This document shows positions 9,501 through 17,886 of a stretch of 64,000 nucleotides of DNA, piece after piece. The stretch is from Pseudomonas sp. CBZ-4 (lineage in GTDB: Bacteria; Pseudomonadota; Gammaproteobacteria; Pseudomonadales; Pseudomonadaceae), in the NCBI RefSeq assembly GCF_000346755.1, contig NZ_ANNV01000150.1, positions 122,168 through 186,167 of the forward strand. Direction: 5' to 3'. Each line of letters starts with the position of its first letter. The stretch's first letter is position 1. The notes under the pieces were generated by a model. It made no database searches. It saw nothing but the letters and a program-made list of their open reading frames with translations, and was not told the DNA's origin. A program made the translations under genes and the position numbers.

Positions 9501-10069
9501 GTCAATTCCCACTGTTTATTTTTGACGACCGCCTTTCCAATTATGTTGACCACGTCAGATGTCAAAATAACCGTCGCTCCCTCTTCCCCCGTTCCACTGA
9601 AGCGAGGGAACGCTGTCCAGCTGGTGCTGGGTTGCGTAATCACTGGCGCAGAGGGCACACGCAGTTTCAACCGCTCGGCATAACCCCAGACACTGGAAAC
9701 ACCAGCATGGTATTCAGCTCGCACCCAATGCAGAGTAGTAACCCCAGGAGGGAACGCCACCACACATTTCATCTCTGACATCCACAGCCCAAACCATACA
9801 AGTTCGAACGTGTGTTTTAACTGCACAGTCACCCACTTGCCCGCCATGTCCACATAGCGCATTTCAACTTTCCAGCCATGGATGGGAACGCTGACCGTTG
9901 CCGCTCTTGCCGTGAATACAAATGTGTGCAGAACAGTTGCATCATTCAGGGGATAGATAACATCCGGCTTTTTCCAATGAACAAACAAAGGGCCTATGGC
10001 GCTTTCATTATCGTTACTTTGTACAGTCCTGCCTTTGCGTCTTCTCACGGTATCTGCACTCCAATCCAT
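3596..10069 (-). CDS. Giant Ig-like repeat protein (2157 residues) linked to Tc toxin genes
   Basis: I do not recognise a named family. Most of the protein is beta-rich, Ig-like modules of about 80-100 residues. Two module types alternate in the middle: one ends in patterns such as RAIQVLNHVDSQPADIRTF, the other begins LKITGVYPSS and has FSGSGVERLFTPTGDW then QTVNSVASDPG. Near residue 1700 is an invasin-like segment (GVAVRWITDE, then GWAEYRYTPDAEGEHPV). The last roughly 400 residues are different and end in a small domain with HLATDENGWVYVNYYEKE. No signal peptide, lipobox, sorting motif or membrane helix is visible, which is odd for an adhesin-like protein. It is divergent from tcaA with a 225-base shared upstream region, so a role with the toxin complex is inferred. 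The ATG at 10069 lacks a good ribosome site. Confidence 0.8.
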   Translation of the reverse strand: MDWSADTVRRRKGRTVQSNDNESAIGPLFVHWKKPDVIYPLNDATVLHTFVFTARAATVSVPIHGWKVEMRYVDMAGKWVTVQLKHTFELVWFGLWMSEMKCVVAFPPGVTTLHWVRAEYHAGVSSVWGYAERLKLRVPSAPVITQPSTSWTAFPRFSGTGEEGATVILTSDVVNIIGKAVVKNKQWELTPTAALPMTEVITLKAFQNQHFQGSKPSKPVSFSLLFPPQILDVEVPLSGMPTVSGSGGLAGLTVEVFLADDTGGVQLATTVLDGGSWSVSAQRAWPAGHYTIKTRQRSTLTNAVSDWSLERSFSVGPSRPGLHNPGFVKVARPLLRGTGAKGATIKVYQNADYGRVIASTVVADGQWSATPTQDLTSGDPTTLVAEQWRNNTSTRSEPVTFTLLLPPELREVILGEDGIATVSGKGLAGCTVSVTASQGSVPPLEATVQSNGRWYAIAAGRWAPGIHMLTAVQIGKNFYSHRSDVSELLHVDVRPDAPLIAQPPIPTLPTQALVITNVIPGNSTLLMYDADTKKTIAGSFSGFTANRTFTPAQHWALGTRSVYAIQTFNGAMSAPSIICRFFATLEKLTVLSPEHQEVIEQGGAFSGRDGYGGPGSTVVLYTSQSSSPVATAIPNTNGVWNSTALPLLPGEHLLKVAIKLGALLSPPFLRSFIIKPRKLSITAPAASPILPQQALTIVGDHIPGAILKMHNDAGQVDGSFSKSGTHYTFVPLKAWPPGAQQVWVTQTYSGIRSDPSSSVSFSSRPVQPLIGQPQEQFLAAPDAPVIGSCSPGAAVFLLGRDGNILTEAEVTGSRWQANYAWPAPGVQSVRAIQVLNHVDSQPADIRTFYIKPRMAVISPPVKPILARHPLKITGVYPSSVIRLVDDGGKNIAGGFSGSGVERLFTPTGDWLTGNNTVRAIQTVNSVASDPGPACVFSRLPMPLKIIPPADIAEPAQALTVVNVDPSASKLIMYLDGHVQVSGHFSGSAGTFTFTPTAYWAPGVSTSVYATQIVNDAESLPSESCRFIAKPFAPAFEVPQSGGYYDAGFEMGGACALGAAVQVLNLDGTVLGTWQASGNRWAGIHTWAMPGTKHKRLKQIVNGVESDPGPQCDFTIEVNAPSVTLPGRLFNAFDPIEITGVHPSADEVRVFNPRNQVRGTVEGTGSVRYFTPDTAWAPDSEIRAAQVVEEFQSDPGAIVRFKVNPPMPKIVLPLHGAQYNATVELSGEGTSGSMVYVFDLDNNQLASFPVSGGFWTGQCSSFKAGIQYIKVLQSYDGRHSPLSAVREFAVKPQALTIVPAEPPIKPLQALTVQGVEAGSTSLRLISNGTPVAGVFVGDGSVRRFIPDQMWWAQNKVYAVQTVDDIDSDWSLAYAFSPALEPPIIDYPVPNQSMALRESIYGHVQASLEGARMILKDATSGQFVAFVDVQVDGSWVSAGALRLGPGFHDIVATLTLGDLPTVESAPCSFRLMPDAPDIVPPIEPVQSRQALTIAHLYAQDASITVIDAHGHDVAGSIVIGGLRATFTPDQSWPSGENRIRASQMIGGVRSLPSVERIFNVPSALEIPSFVFPHEGTQNPSRPRIKIAGLPSALISLRNAKDNQLLHVQSADGNGFLDLVLTSPLPPGEAQLQAKQSIQDRESPWGEPYRFFVWPKPQPPIIDRPTQNSGVQANRVEISGRGARGGELLLHHESDEIGLLATLTNTSSTWRWLSTTQWAEGEHGVRAQLVQSGDASDWSEVRNFKVKKGKFSIGEVGPVLFQPVVGENQSVLLRMQVVDTETGEGQQGVAVRWITDETADRKGLWVVSQTTPGGWAEYRYTPDAEGEHPVEAEVSDTDSDLILHVGFTVNALQENPWSKHFVMYLDDVPVNLALSELKFRRGMTHSLRLEVRDSSMTGSTVTLEDLADAEASGLEFSPALGEPRMVDGQPMSWSVTSSSGDDTHCGVKWVSSNLPDWHVPCLLLSDDLRSLIEVKLDKFSGKALGQTLYLCRGAVHTLVLDPRSDEVMDKQVSLVSAGDPVDHGVILSPLEGVPRTMKKSGLSWTLDCTKSTADVLLALEMKIDGWAIASRVLPISLAHHKAVFSETFGPQAVPGTPPYLRYGVRVTSAYSEQILTNHPVILIKDRQDYHLATDENGWVYVNYYEKETVTFNLDNLYDHQ

Positions 10070-10294
10070 GGCGTCGCCGCCAACAGTGATAGTGCTAGAT
10101 GTAACCTTATCGAATGACCTGCGGATAACTGTGAAAACTACCAGTTACGACAAACGGTTTTTGTTCAATACCGGGCTTCACTAAGAAAAACCAGCGGCTA
10201 CCTGTCAAGTTTTACAGGTTACAGCTACTACCTAGCTGCGCTCTACTGTGTCTCCATGCACCTGGTTTTCACCCTCTGAAAGGAGCCACGGTCA
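10070..10294. promoter_or_regulatory. Divergent intergenic region between the Ig-repeat gene and tcaA
   Basis: These 225 bases must hold the start signals for both the giant Ig-repeat gene (leftward) and the Tc operon (rightward). The stretch is visibly more AT-rich than the flanking genes. An inverted repeat, ACCTGT at 10200-10205 and ACAGGT at 10214-10219, is a candidate operator on the tcaA side. A clear AAAGGAG ribosome site precedes tcaA. I could not assign -35/-10 boxes with confidence. Confidence 0.55.
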
Positions 10295-13200
10295 ATGGCC
10301 ACCAAACAACACTCGCTGCTCAGCTCACTGGTTGCCACTGACACCAAGAAGCGGAAAAAAGGCCAGGTCACCTTCAAAACCGCCATGACCCGTATGGGCA
10401 TACATTCAGTCTTCGATATCGTGCGCCTGTCCAAAGCGGACTTTGTGAGGCAACTGGCCAAGCTCAGCGGCGTCGATGGTGACCTCGCCTACACCAATGC
10501 CCAGGCCTATGCCACGTTGCTGGCAAGGTTGCGGCGCGAACAGCTGACGTCGTCAGGCACCTATGAGCCGCAAGTGGAACACAGCGGTGTTCGCGCATTG
10601 GTGCCTCTTGGGCCGACCTATCCCAAACTCTTCAACGAAAACTGGTCGAAATTCTGCAAGGTCGGTGCCCTGGCGGCTGATGACTCGCCGGTAGCCTACC
10701 TGAGTGCCCTGAGGGTCTTTGTTCAGCAGTTGGAATCCACCAGCAACGACCCCAAACGCCTGTTGCTGGACTCACGCCGCCCTGATCTGAAGGACTTGCT
10801 GATCACCCATGAAAGCACCTTCACCCCGCGCCCTATGCTGAAAATTGTCAATCAGGTGCTGGGGGACAATTTAAGCGCGTACCTGAAAACCCAGCCGGCT
10901 GACGCTAGCAAGCCGCTGTACCAAGTGCTGAGCGAACGCCAGTACCCGTTCGAGTTGCCTTACAACTTCTACCATCATCAATGCCAACTGGGTTTGTCTG
11001 GGGGAAAACCAAGGCTGGGCGAACTCAATTATCGCGGGAGTTATCTGCTGCCGATCACACAAGCCGACAGCAACGATTACGGCAAGGTGCAATTGCTGAC
11101 ACCGCACGCACAGCATTTATTGACCGGGTTGGGCCCAGAGCAACAGAAGCTGCTGATCGCGTCACCGGCGTATAGCACGTTCTATCTCAACCGCGCCGAC
11201 CTGGTGAATGGGTGGAAAAGCCCTGGCAATTGCCATCTCAGCCCGCATGTTGCATTTGGATCGGGGTATCTGCTGCCAGCGGGACAACCAGATGTCGGGA
11301 CGAGCAACCCGCCTGTTACTGTCCTGACGAACGCCCATGGGGGGGCAGGCTCGTCGAATACTGTCGCAATTACCTTTCGAAAAGCCGGGGGGGCCAGTAG
11401 TAGCGTTAATATGCGGCTGGCCAGCGGTGCCGCCGTAAACAATAACACGTACCTTTTCAACCATTTACATCTCCCCTCACAGGCTACGCACTGCATACAT
11501 GTCAAGCCGACTACCGGGCTGCCCGCTGCCACCCAAACGGGCTACACCGCCACTTTCAAAGCCGTCCACACCACCGGTACGGTATCTAACCCGGTAAGCG
11601 TCGCCAGGCGCACGCTCACCTTGTCCGCTGATGCGCAATACGCCCCCACTACTAATGAGAAAGCCTACTTCGCCAAGGTGTTCGGCATGGAAATAACAGG
11701 TCCCAATGCCGATGCGCTGGCGGACCTCGATACGTTCATGCAACACACCGGGCTGAACGCCGAACAGGTTGAAATGCTCCTATCGCGACACGCCTTCGCG
11801 GTACGCCTATCCCCCAACTGCCCCAGTAGCAACGCACAACGGCTGGGTCTGCTCTACAACCGCGGCCTGCCGTTCCCACACCCAAACCACTATGGCGCCT
11901 GCTACGTCAATGGCAACGGCTCAGATCGATTCGCCCCCGACACATCGGCTGCGGACGTGTCCCGGCAGTATGCGCAGTTCGAAAATGCAATGGACCTTGA
12001 GTCAATCGACATCGGCGAACGCAAATACTGGCACCTGACACTCACTTCCCTGGACCGCTTCGACCGCCTGCAACGCATGATTCGCCTGCAACGCTGGACC
12101 GGTATCCCGTTCCACAAACTCGACACCCTGATCATGTGTGCCATTCGCGCCGAGGGCGCCACCAACCTCGACATGGCGCTCAATGAAAACACGCTGCGGG
12201 TATTGGGGGTGTATCGCTACCTGAATCAGCGCCACGGCATCGATCCTGAAGAGTTCGGCGCGCTGATGCACCACCTCACCCCCTACACCAACGTGAAAAG
12301 TGAACTTTCACTCTTCGACCGTGTGTTTAATTCAATTCGGCTATTCGAAACCCCGCTGGTGCTGGACAAGACCGCTTTCACGGTTGCCGACAGTGTCCTT
12401 GCTAACCGCATCACCCTGATGCAACTGTGCGCCGGCCTTGGTTTGCAACTCACGCAAGACTCTTTCCTATTGATTGCGGCGCAGACCAGTCGAGTGCTGA
12501 CAGGACTGAAACGCGACCTGGCGACCGTGTCATCCCTGTTTCGCCAGGCGCGGATTGCCCGCCTCTTTGGCTGTACGGTTGCCGAGTTGCTGACCCTGGC
12601 CAATCTGCTGGGAGGGCAAGGTTATAAGGACGTACTGGCCAAGGGCACACTGCGCCCGCACGACCAGACTGCCTCCCCGGACATACTTGATGTCCTGATG
12701 CAATTGCAGTGGGCCATGGACTGGCTCCACGACAGCCAACAAAGCATTACGCAACTCGAACAGCGGCTGGGCCCGAACATCCCGCTGAAGCAACCGCGTT
12801 CGTCGCCGGGCAAACTGCCAACGGCGACGGACGAACCCAGCCCCCTGACGGATGCCTTGCGTGCCCGCTTGTCCAAGCTGCAGCACGATACCGAATTCAG
12901 CCGGGTCACCGAAACGCAGGTCCTCAAACTGAACCTGCCGACACACAACAATGCGAACACTGTGATCCGCTGGTTCTCCCTGCTCACCAGTTGGAACGTT
13001 CTGAATAACTCCGGTCTGCTGGTGTCGCTGGACGAATCGCTAGCGCTTATCGATGATCCCAAGGGCTGGATAGGCGTCGATTTGGACAAACTGCTGGCCA
13101 ACGTGACCCTCAGCGCCGCAGCCAAGCAGGACAGCAAGGATAAGTTGCTGGCCTTCCTGCTGGATGCCCATGACCGGCAACTTCAGTTACTGCAGGATCT

Positions 13201-13864
13201 TTTCCAGGAAACCGCCGCGCTGCCAGTTGATCGCACTGTGGCGGTCATTCATTGGGCGAACACGTCGCCCTACGCCATCCTTGTCGAAGCGTTGATGAAA
13301 AGCGCGCTATTGGTCGAACACTTCCAGCGCGTTTCGCGGCATGCCGAAATCGCCGTGAACTTGCGCTTGAGCAACCGCGCCCTGCGTATGTTCCTCTGCA
13401 ACCGCGACTGGCTGGGTGGCTACCCCATCACCAACAGCGAACCCACGCTATCCGATCTGTATTTATTTGAGCGCTTCAGCCACTGGCTGAACGGCCAGGA
13501 CCAACCCGAAGAAGCCCTGACCAGCTACTTCAGCCTCGCCAACCCGCCCTCCCCCAAGCGCATGACGAAAAAGCTGCAGCTGCAAATCAGTGAGTCCGCC
13601 AACGTCGCATTGGCCAAGTTGCTGGGCTGGGCTACGTTGGAAGTCGAGAACCTGACGGCGACCTTGCCGGGTGCGGTAGCCAAGTCTATGCAACACGTGG
13701 ACTGGGTGCGCCGCTGCCAAGCCGCCTGCAACGCCAGCGGCTTGTCCGCCAAGGCATTGCTGTTGGCAACCGCGATCACCGCCAACAGCAGCCTGGACAA
13801 TTGGAAGGCCGTCGGTGAGGCCGTCGTGACAGCCAACACCCCATCAGACACCGTTCAGGAGTGA
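10295..13864 (+). CDS. tcaA: Tc toxin subunit A, N-terminal half (TcaA-like, VRP1 domain)
   Basis: The 1189-residue protein resembles the N-terminal part of TcA subunits, the cell-binding and pore-forming component of insecticidal toxin complexes, in the split TcaA/TcaB arrangement. Features include the Salmonella virulence plasmid A-type segment LPYNFYHHQCQLGL near residue 230, the linker EITGPNADALADLDTF near residue 467, and a long alpha-helical C-terminal half of the TcA shell type. A Gly/Ser/Thr-rich segment (about residues 335-450) is predicted to be beta-rich and could be a receptor-binding insertion. The start has AAAGGAG 8 bases upstream. Its stop overlaps the ribosome site of tcaB, suggesting translational coupling. 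No signal peptide is seen, as is usual for Tc proteins. Confidence 0.88.
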   Translation: MATKQHSLLSSLVATDTKKRKKGQVTFKTAMTRMGIHSVFDIVRLSKADFVRQLAKLSGVDGDLAYTNAQAYATLLARLRREQLTSSGTYEPQVEHSGVRALVPLGPTYPKLFNENWSKFCKVGALAADDSPVAYLSALRVFVQQLESTSNDPKRLLLDSRRPDLKDLLITHESTFTPRPMLKIVNQVLGDNLSAYLKTQPADASKPLYQVLSERQYPFELPYNFYHHQCQLGLSGGKPRLGELNYRGSYLLPITQADSNDYGKVQLLTPHAQHLLTGLGPEQQKLLIASPAYSTFYLNRADLVNGWKSPGNCHLSPHVAFGSGYLLPAGQPDVGTSNPPVTVLTNAHGGAGSSNTVAITFRKAGGASSSVNMRLASGAAVNNNTYLFNHLHLPSQATHCIHVKPTTGLPAATQTGYTATFKAVHTTGTVSNPVSVARRTLTLSADAQYAPTTNEKAYFAKVFGMEITGPNADALADLDTFMQHTGLNAEQVEMLLSRHAFAVRLSPNCPSSNAQRLGLLYNRGLPFPHPNHYGACYVNGNGSDRFAPDTSAADVSRQYAQFENAMDLESIDIGERKYWHLTLTSLDRFDRLQRMIRLQRWTGIPFHKLDTLIMCAIRAEGATNLDMALNENTLRVLGVYRYLNQRHGIDPEEFGALMHHLTPYTNVKSELSLFDRVFNSIRLFETPLVLDKTAFTVADSVLANRITLMQLCAGLGLQLTQDSFLLIAAQTSRVLTGLKRDLATVSSLFRQARIARLFGCTVAELLTLANLLGGQGYKDVLAKGTLRPHDQTASPDILDVLMQLQWAMDWLHDSQQSITQLEQRLGPNIPLKQPRSSPGKLPTATDEPSPLTDALRARLSKLQHDTEFSRVTETQVLKLNLPTHNNANTVIRWFSLLTSWNVLNNSGLLVSLDESLALIDDPKGWIGVDLDKLLANVTLSAAAKQDSKDKLLAFLLDAHDRQLQLLQDLFQETAALPVDRTVAVIHWANTSPYAILVEALMKSALLVEHFQRVSRHAEIAVNLRLSNRALRMFLCNRDWLGGYPITNSEPTLSDLYLFERFSHWLNGQDQPEEALTSYFSLANPPSPKRMTKKLQLQISESANVALAKLLGWATLEVENLTATLPGAVAKSMQHVDWVRRCQAACNASGLSAKALLLATAITANSSLDNWKAVGEAVVTANTPSDTVQE

Positions 13865-13869
13865 CGTTG

Positions 13870-16800
13870 ATGACTTCCTTCGACGCTGAACTCACCGAAA
13901 GCCTGCGTGATGCCATGCTCGCGCTGTATTTGCACGAGGCCGTGCCAAAGAACGCGTACATCGTCCAGCAGGGCCTGGTCGACAACATCAAGACCCCCAC
14001 CGACCTGTATGAGTTCTGGTTGCTGGATGTACTGGTCAGCCAAGACGTGCCTACCAGCCCCGTGGCCTGCGCCATTGCCAGCCTGCAACAACTGATCAAC
14101 AGCATGATGATGAACATGGAGCCCGGCTACAGCGACCACAGCCTGAGCCCTGAACAGCTCAGCGCCTGGCAGAACGGGCTTAACCGTTACCCGATCTGGG
14201 CCGGCCTGCAGCAACTACTCAACTTCCCGGATATCTATCTGGACCCGACGTTGCGTCCAACCAAGACGGACAGTTTCAAGCAATTGGAGGACGACATCAC
14301 CCAGGCGCAGATCCAGCCGGAGACGATCCAGGCAGCGGTCCTGGCCTACCTGGGGCGTTTCGAAGAAATTGCCAACCTGCGTATCTGCAATGGTTATATC
14401 GACGGCGAAGACTTCGCCAACAGCCACTACTATTTCATCGCCCACTCACCGGCTGAAAGCGCCTACTACTGGCGCGCTCTGGACATGTCGCAACGGCCAC
14501 TGAAAGCGCCAACGGCCTCGTCTCGGGCCACACCTGCCAAGTACGACAAACCCTTGCCCTACGCCTGGCAAGATTGGCAGCGGGCCACCGTGCCGATTTC
14601 GGACAAGGCCGTGCAACACACGATTCGCCCCTGCTGGTTTAACAACAGGCTTTTTATCGTCTGGGCGCAGATCGATAATCCCGACCCGAACCTCATGGAA
14701 CCCGCCCCTACAACCCACATTGCGCAAGAAGCGGTTAAATCCTACCCACTGTTTCGTCTATATGGCTGCTACAAGAAATACGACGACACATGGAGTACAC
14801 CAAGGATCTACATCGAATCCCCCTGCCAGACACCCGCCCTGATTGGAAAAAGTCCCGAAGACATCGCCGCGCAAACACACTCGATCGCCGTCTACGACCA
14901 CTCGACATCACCCGAGTCGATGGTGCTGATGCTCTACAGCGGTTACGTTCAAAATAATGATGAAACGGGGGATAAAGACCAGTACGAATTTTTAAGAAGC
15001 GTGCGCATCGATAAAAATTTCAATTTAACAGCGCTGTTCCCTTCCAACGGATCAGTGCTTCCCGATCTCTATCGCGCACCACGAACACCACAAGACGACA
15101 GCAGAGCCCATGTACTGTTGATGGGGCGCACCTTCGCCAACAATAAAAAAAACCAGGGCCGTTTCCAATTCTGGTTGCCCTCCTCCGTGCCGGTTTTCGG
15201 TGCGGTTGTTACCACCTCGCCAAGCAGCCCAAGCTGGCTATGGAACTCGCACACTTGGCAATCGAAAATCAAAACCGTCGAAAAAGACCTCGACCTCATT
15301 TATGACCGGGAAAAATCCAATGTCACCCTGAAAGTCAGCCTGAATCAGAGCTTTGAAAAAATTCGGGAAGAGCACCTGACCCTGTACGGCGATGATCAAA
15401 AAACCATAATCCTGTTCAGGCTTGTCCTGTTATTTGATGAGGCGAGCCTGCATGACGGTTTTTACACGCTGCTGCCAGGCTCGATATTGCTACCCGTCGA
15501 TATCGATTTTTTTGACCAGCCTGACACCATCTATACCTTTTCAAGTTACTTCAGAAAAAAATATCAATCTGTGATTTTCGAAAGTAATGGCGAACCGCAA
15601 CTTTTAATACCCAGGACGCCAAAAGGAAAAACGACTGCACTGACAAATAAACTGCTGTCCCAAAAAGCGTGGATTAGCATTACCTACGACGGTGGATACC
15701 TGGATTCCGTGAGACGGAACGTCCCCCTTGAAACGATTCAAGTCAAGGCGAACATGCAGCGTATTACCGGAGGACCCTTTGATTTTTCATTGGTCGTCGC
15801 TTGTCCAACGAATGTTCAGGCGGCGCTCCCCCCAACCGACATGAACGGAATACAGATACTGAGTAATTCCAGCCCTTTCGTTAATCGTTTGAGCAAGGAT
15901 GCCCGGCTGGAATACACCTTCTCCATCGATCAAAACACCTATCAACCAGAAGGGTGGGGGGTGTCATGGCCAAAGGACAAAGAGAGCATCGAGATTCCGC
16001 TCATTTACGGCGTATTGGTGTTTGACCACAGTAACCCGTTAGCCCCTGTGGAGGGCGGCGCACTCAAAATGGTACGGCTTGCATGGGGTGCAGAACCTGG
16101 CTCAACACCGCAAATAGCGCCCTGGATCAACACGTCCTCGGGCGTTACCCCTTCGCTGGGCGAGGCGCAATTCATTGATTTTTCAGGTTCAAGCATCCAG
16201 CACTCGGATAACGATAACAGCAGCAAAAAGCTATCGCTCCGTGACCCGATCCGCATGAACACCACCTTCGCACGGCACCTGATTGAGCGTGCAGAATCGG
16301 GTATGCAGAGTTTGCTCGCATGGGACACCCAGGATTTGCTGGAACCCCCTCTTCGGCAGAGCGCAACCGGGGAATTCATGGACTTTGCTGGCGGCTATTC
16401 GTTGTACTTCCTGGAACTCTTTCTGTACCTGCCCTGGCTAGTCGCCTACCGCTTAAATCAAGAACAGCAGTACGACGAAGCCAAACGCTGGCTGGCCTAT
16501 CTGTTCAACCCCACACGCCAGACCGACGAGTCCGGGCACCCAGGCTATTGGCAAGCCAGGCCACTTGAAGAACCCGCCTGGCTGGACGCGCCAGACCCCA
16601 GCCAAGCCATGCTGTACTCGTATGACCCGCATCGAATTGCCCTTAGCTTTCCCGTACACCTGCGTAAAGCGCTATACGGGCTCTACATTGACATCGAGAG
16701 CAACCAGGCCGACGCCGCCTACCTGGAGCAGACCCCTGACGGGCTGGCAGAGGCCAAGCTTCGCTACACGCGCATACTGGATCTCTTGGGAGAGCGCCCC

Positions 16801-17886
16801 GACGCCAGGCAGACAGACGACTGGACGCCCATCACCCTCAGTGAACTGAGCAGCGCACAGAATAATCATCTGCGCCAATTCGAACAGGCGTTGCTCGCCG
16901 CGCAGGACCACGTTCGCGCCCCCACCTTCTTGCGTATCGGACCTGCAGCGGCGTCAACCCCGGCACCGCTGTTATGTCTGCGACCCTTCACGGTGGATAC
17001 GGCACTCTCAAGCCTCGACAATCCCTATCTGCTGCGGCCCTTCAACCCTGAGCTGATCAAACGCTGGGAGCGGGCGCAGAGCCGTTTGTACAACCTGCGG
17101 CACAACCTCGACATCGGCGGAAATGCCATGGACCTGCCGCTGTTCGCCACCCCGATCGACCCACGTGCACTGCTTGCCGCCCGGGCGCAAGGCATCTCCG
17201 GAAGCGGCTTGAACCGGTTGCTGAACCCGCAGATCCCCCACTACCGCTTCAGCTTCATGTTCGCCCTGGCCCAAAACGCGGTCGAGAGCGTGATTCAGTT
17301 CGGCTCAACCTTGCTCTCGTTGATCGAACGCAAAGAGCAGGCGCACTACCTTGAATTACAACAACGCCAGGCCTGGGACCTGGCCAAGGCGGCCGTGGAT
17401 ATCCAGCTGCAACTCAGCAGCGTGGACGATGCGAACAGGGAAGCGCTGAGCGCCGCACAAGCCATTGCACAAGGCCGTGTCGACTATTACGAAAAACTGA
17501 CCAATGAAGGCAGCAGTTTCCTGGAAAAACTCAGCATCGACTTACGCCTGCGCGCGCGTTTACTGGAGGCGTCGGCCGGTGGTTTTGGCAGTGCGGCGGA
17601 GATGCTCAAAATGGTGCCGAACATTTTTGGTTTCAGCATCGGTGGTGCGCGCATCGAAGGCGCTTCTCAGGCCTCATTCACTTGCTGCAGGCCACTGCCA
17701 CCGTCCTCCATGGCACCAGCGACACACTCTCGGCCTACGAGCAATACCGCCGCCGGGCCCAGGAATGGACCCAGGCAGGTGAGCAGGCGAGACAGGAGGT
17801 CGCGCATATCGAGGCACAACGCAAAGTGCTTGAGGAACAACACAAAGCCACACGCCTGCAAGTGCGCCAGGCGCAAACAGCGCTGA
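13870..17886 (+). CDS. tcaB: Tc toxin subunit A, C-terminal half (TcaB-like), 5' part before a frameshift
   Basis: This frame encodes 1338 residues, of which about the first 1260 match the C-terminal half of TcA: neuraminidase-like and receptor-binding shell segments, then the translocation-channel region with FMFALAQNAVESVIQFGSTL near residue 1133 and SLIERKEQAHYLELQQRQ. After GGARIEG (about 17641-17660) the sequence stops looking like TcA and becomes Arg/Pro/Ser-rich for about 75 codons to a stop at 17886. The true continuation is in the -1 frame from about 17661. A one-base deletion (or two-base insertion) between about 17655 and 17680 explains this. ATG 13870 is preferred over GTG 13861 because AGGAG at 13857-13861 is spaced 8 bases from it. 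If the shift is real, channel and TcB-binding ends are lost and the toxin may be inactive. Confidence 0.82.
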   Translation: MTSFDAELTESLRDAMLALYLHEAVPKNAYIVQQGLVDNIKTPTDLYEFWLLDVLVSQDVPTSPVACAIASLQQLINSMMMNMEPGYSDHSLSPEQLSAWQNGLNRYPIWAGLQQLLNFPDIYLDPTLRPTKTDSFKQLEDDITQAQIQPETIQAAVLAYLGRFEEIANLRICNGYIDGEDFANSHYYFIAHSPAESAYYWRALDMSQRPLKAPTASSRATPAKYDKPLPYAWQDWQRATVPISDKAVQHTIRPCWFNNRLFIVWAQIDNPDPNLMEPAPTTHIAQEAVKSYPLFRLYGCYKKYDDTWSTPRIYIESPCQTPALIGKSPEDIAAQTHSIAVYDHSTSPESMVLMLYSGYVQNNDETGDKDQYEFLRSVRIDKNFNLTALFPSNGSVLPDLYRAPRTPQDDSRAHVLLMGRTFANNKKNQGRFQFWLPSSVPVFGAVVTTSPSSPSWLWNSHTWQSKIKTVEKDLDLIYDREKSNVTLKVSLNQSFEKIREEHLTLYGDDQKTIILFRLVLLFDEASLHDGFYTLLPGSILLPVDIDFFDQPDTIYTFSSYFRKKYQSVIFESNGEPQLLIPRTPKGKTTALTNKLLSQKAWISITYDGGYLDSVRRNVPLETIQVKANMQRITGGPFDFSLVVACPTNVQAALPPTDMNGIQILSNSSPFVNRLSKDARLEYTFSIDQNTYQPEGWGVSWPKDKESIEIPLIYGVLVFDHSNPLAPVEGGALKMVRLAWGAEPGSTPQIAPWINTSSGVTPSLGEAQFIDFSGSSIQHSDNDNSSKKLSLRDPIRMNTTFARHLIERAESGMQSLLAWDTQDLLEPPLRQSATGEFMDFAGGYSLYFLELFLYLPWLVAYRLNQEQQYDEAKRWLAYLFNPTRQTDESGHPGYWQARPLEEPAWLDAPDPSQAMLYSYDPHRIALSFPVHLRKALYGLYIDIESNQADAAYLEQTPDGLAEAKLRYTRILDLLGERPDARQTDDWTPITLSELSSAQNNHLRQFEQALLAAQDHVRAPTFLRIGPAAASTPAPLLCLRPFTVDTALSSLDNPYLLRPFNPELIKRWERAQSRLYNLRHNLDIGGNAMDLPLFATPIDPRALLAARAQGISGSGLNRLLNPQIPHYRFSFMFALAQNAVESVIQFGSTLLSLIERKEQAHYLELQQRQAWDLAKAAVDIQLQLSSVDDANREALSAAQAIAQGRVDYYEKLTNEGSSFLEKLSIDLRLRARLLEASAGGFGSAAEMLKMVPNIFGFSIGGARIEGASQASFTCCRPLPPSSMAPATHSRPTSNTAAGPRNGPRQVSRRDRRSRISRHNAKCLRNNTKPHACKCARRKQR

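Noticed and set aside
17640..17700. Programmed ribosomal frameshift in tcaB
   Set aside because: No slippery heptamer or downstream structure is evident around the frame change, so a mutation or sequencing error is simpler. It is kept as a check, not a claim.
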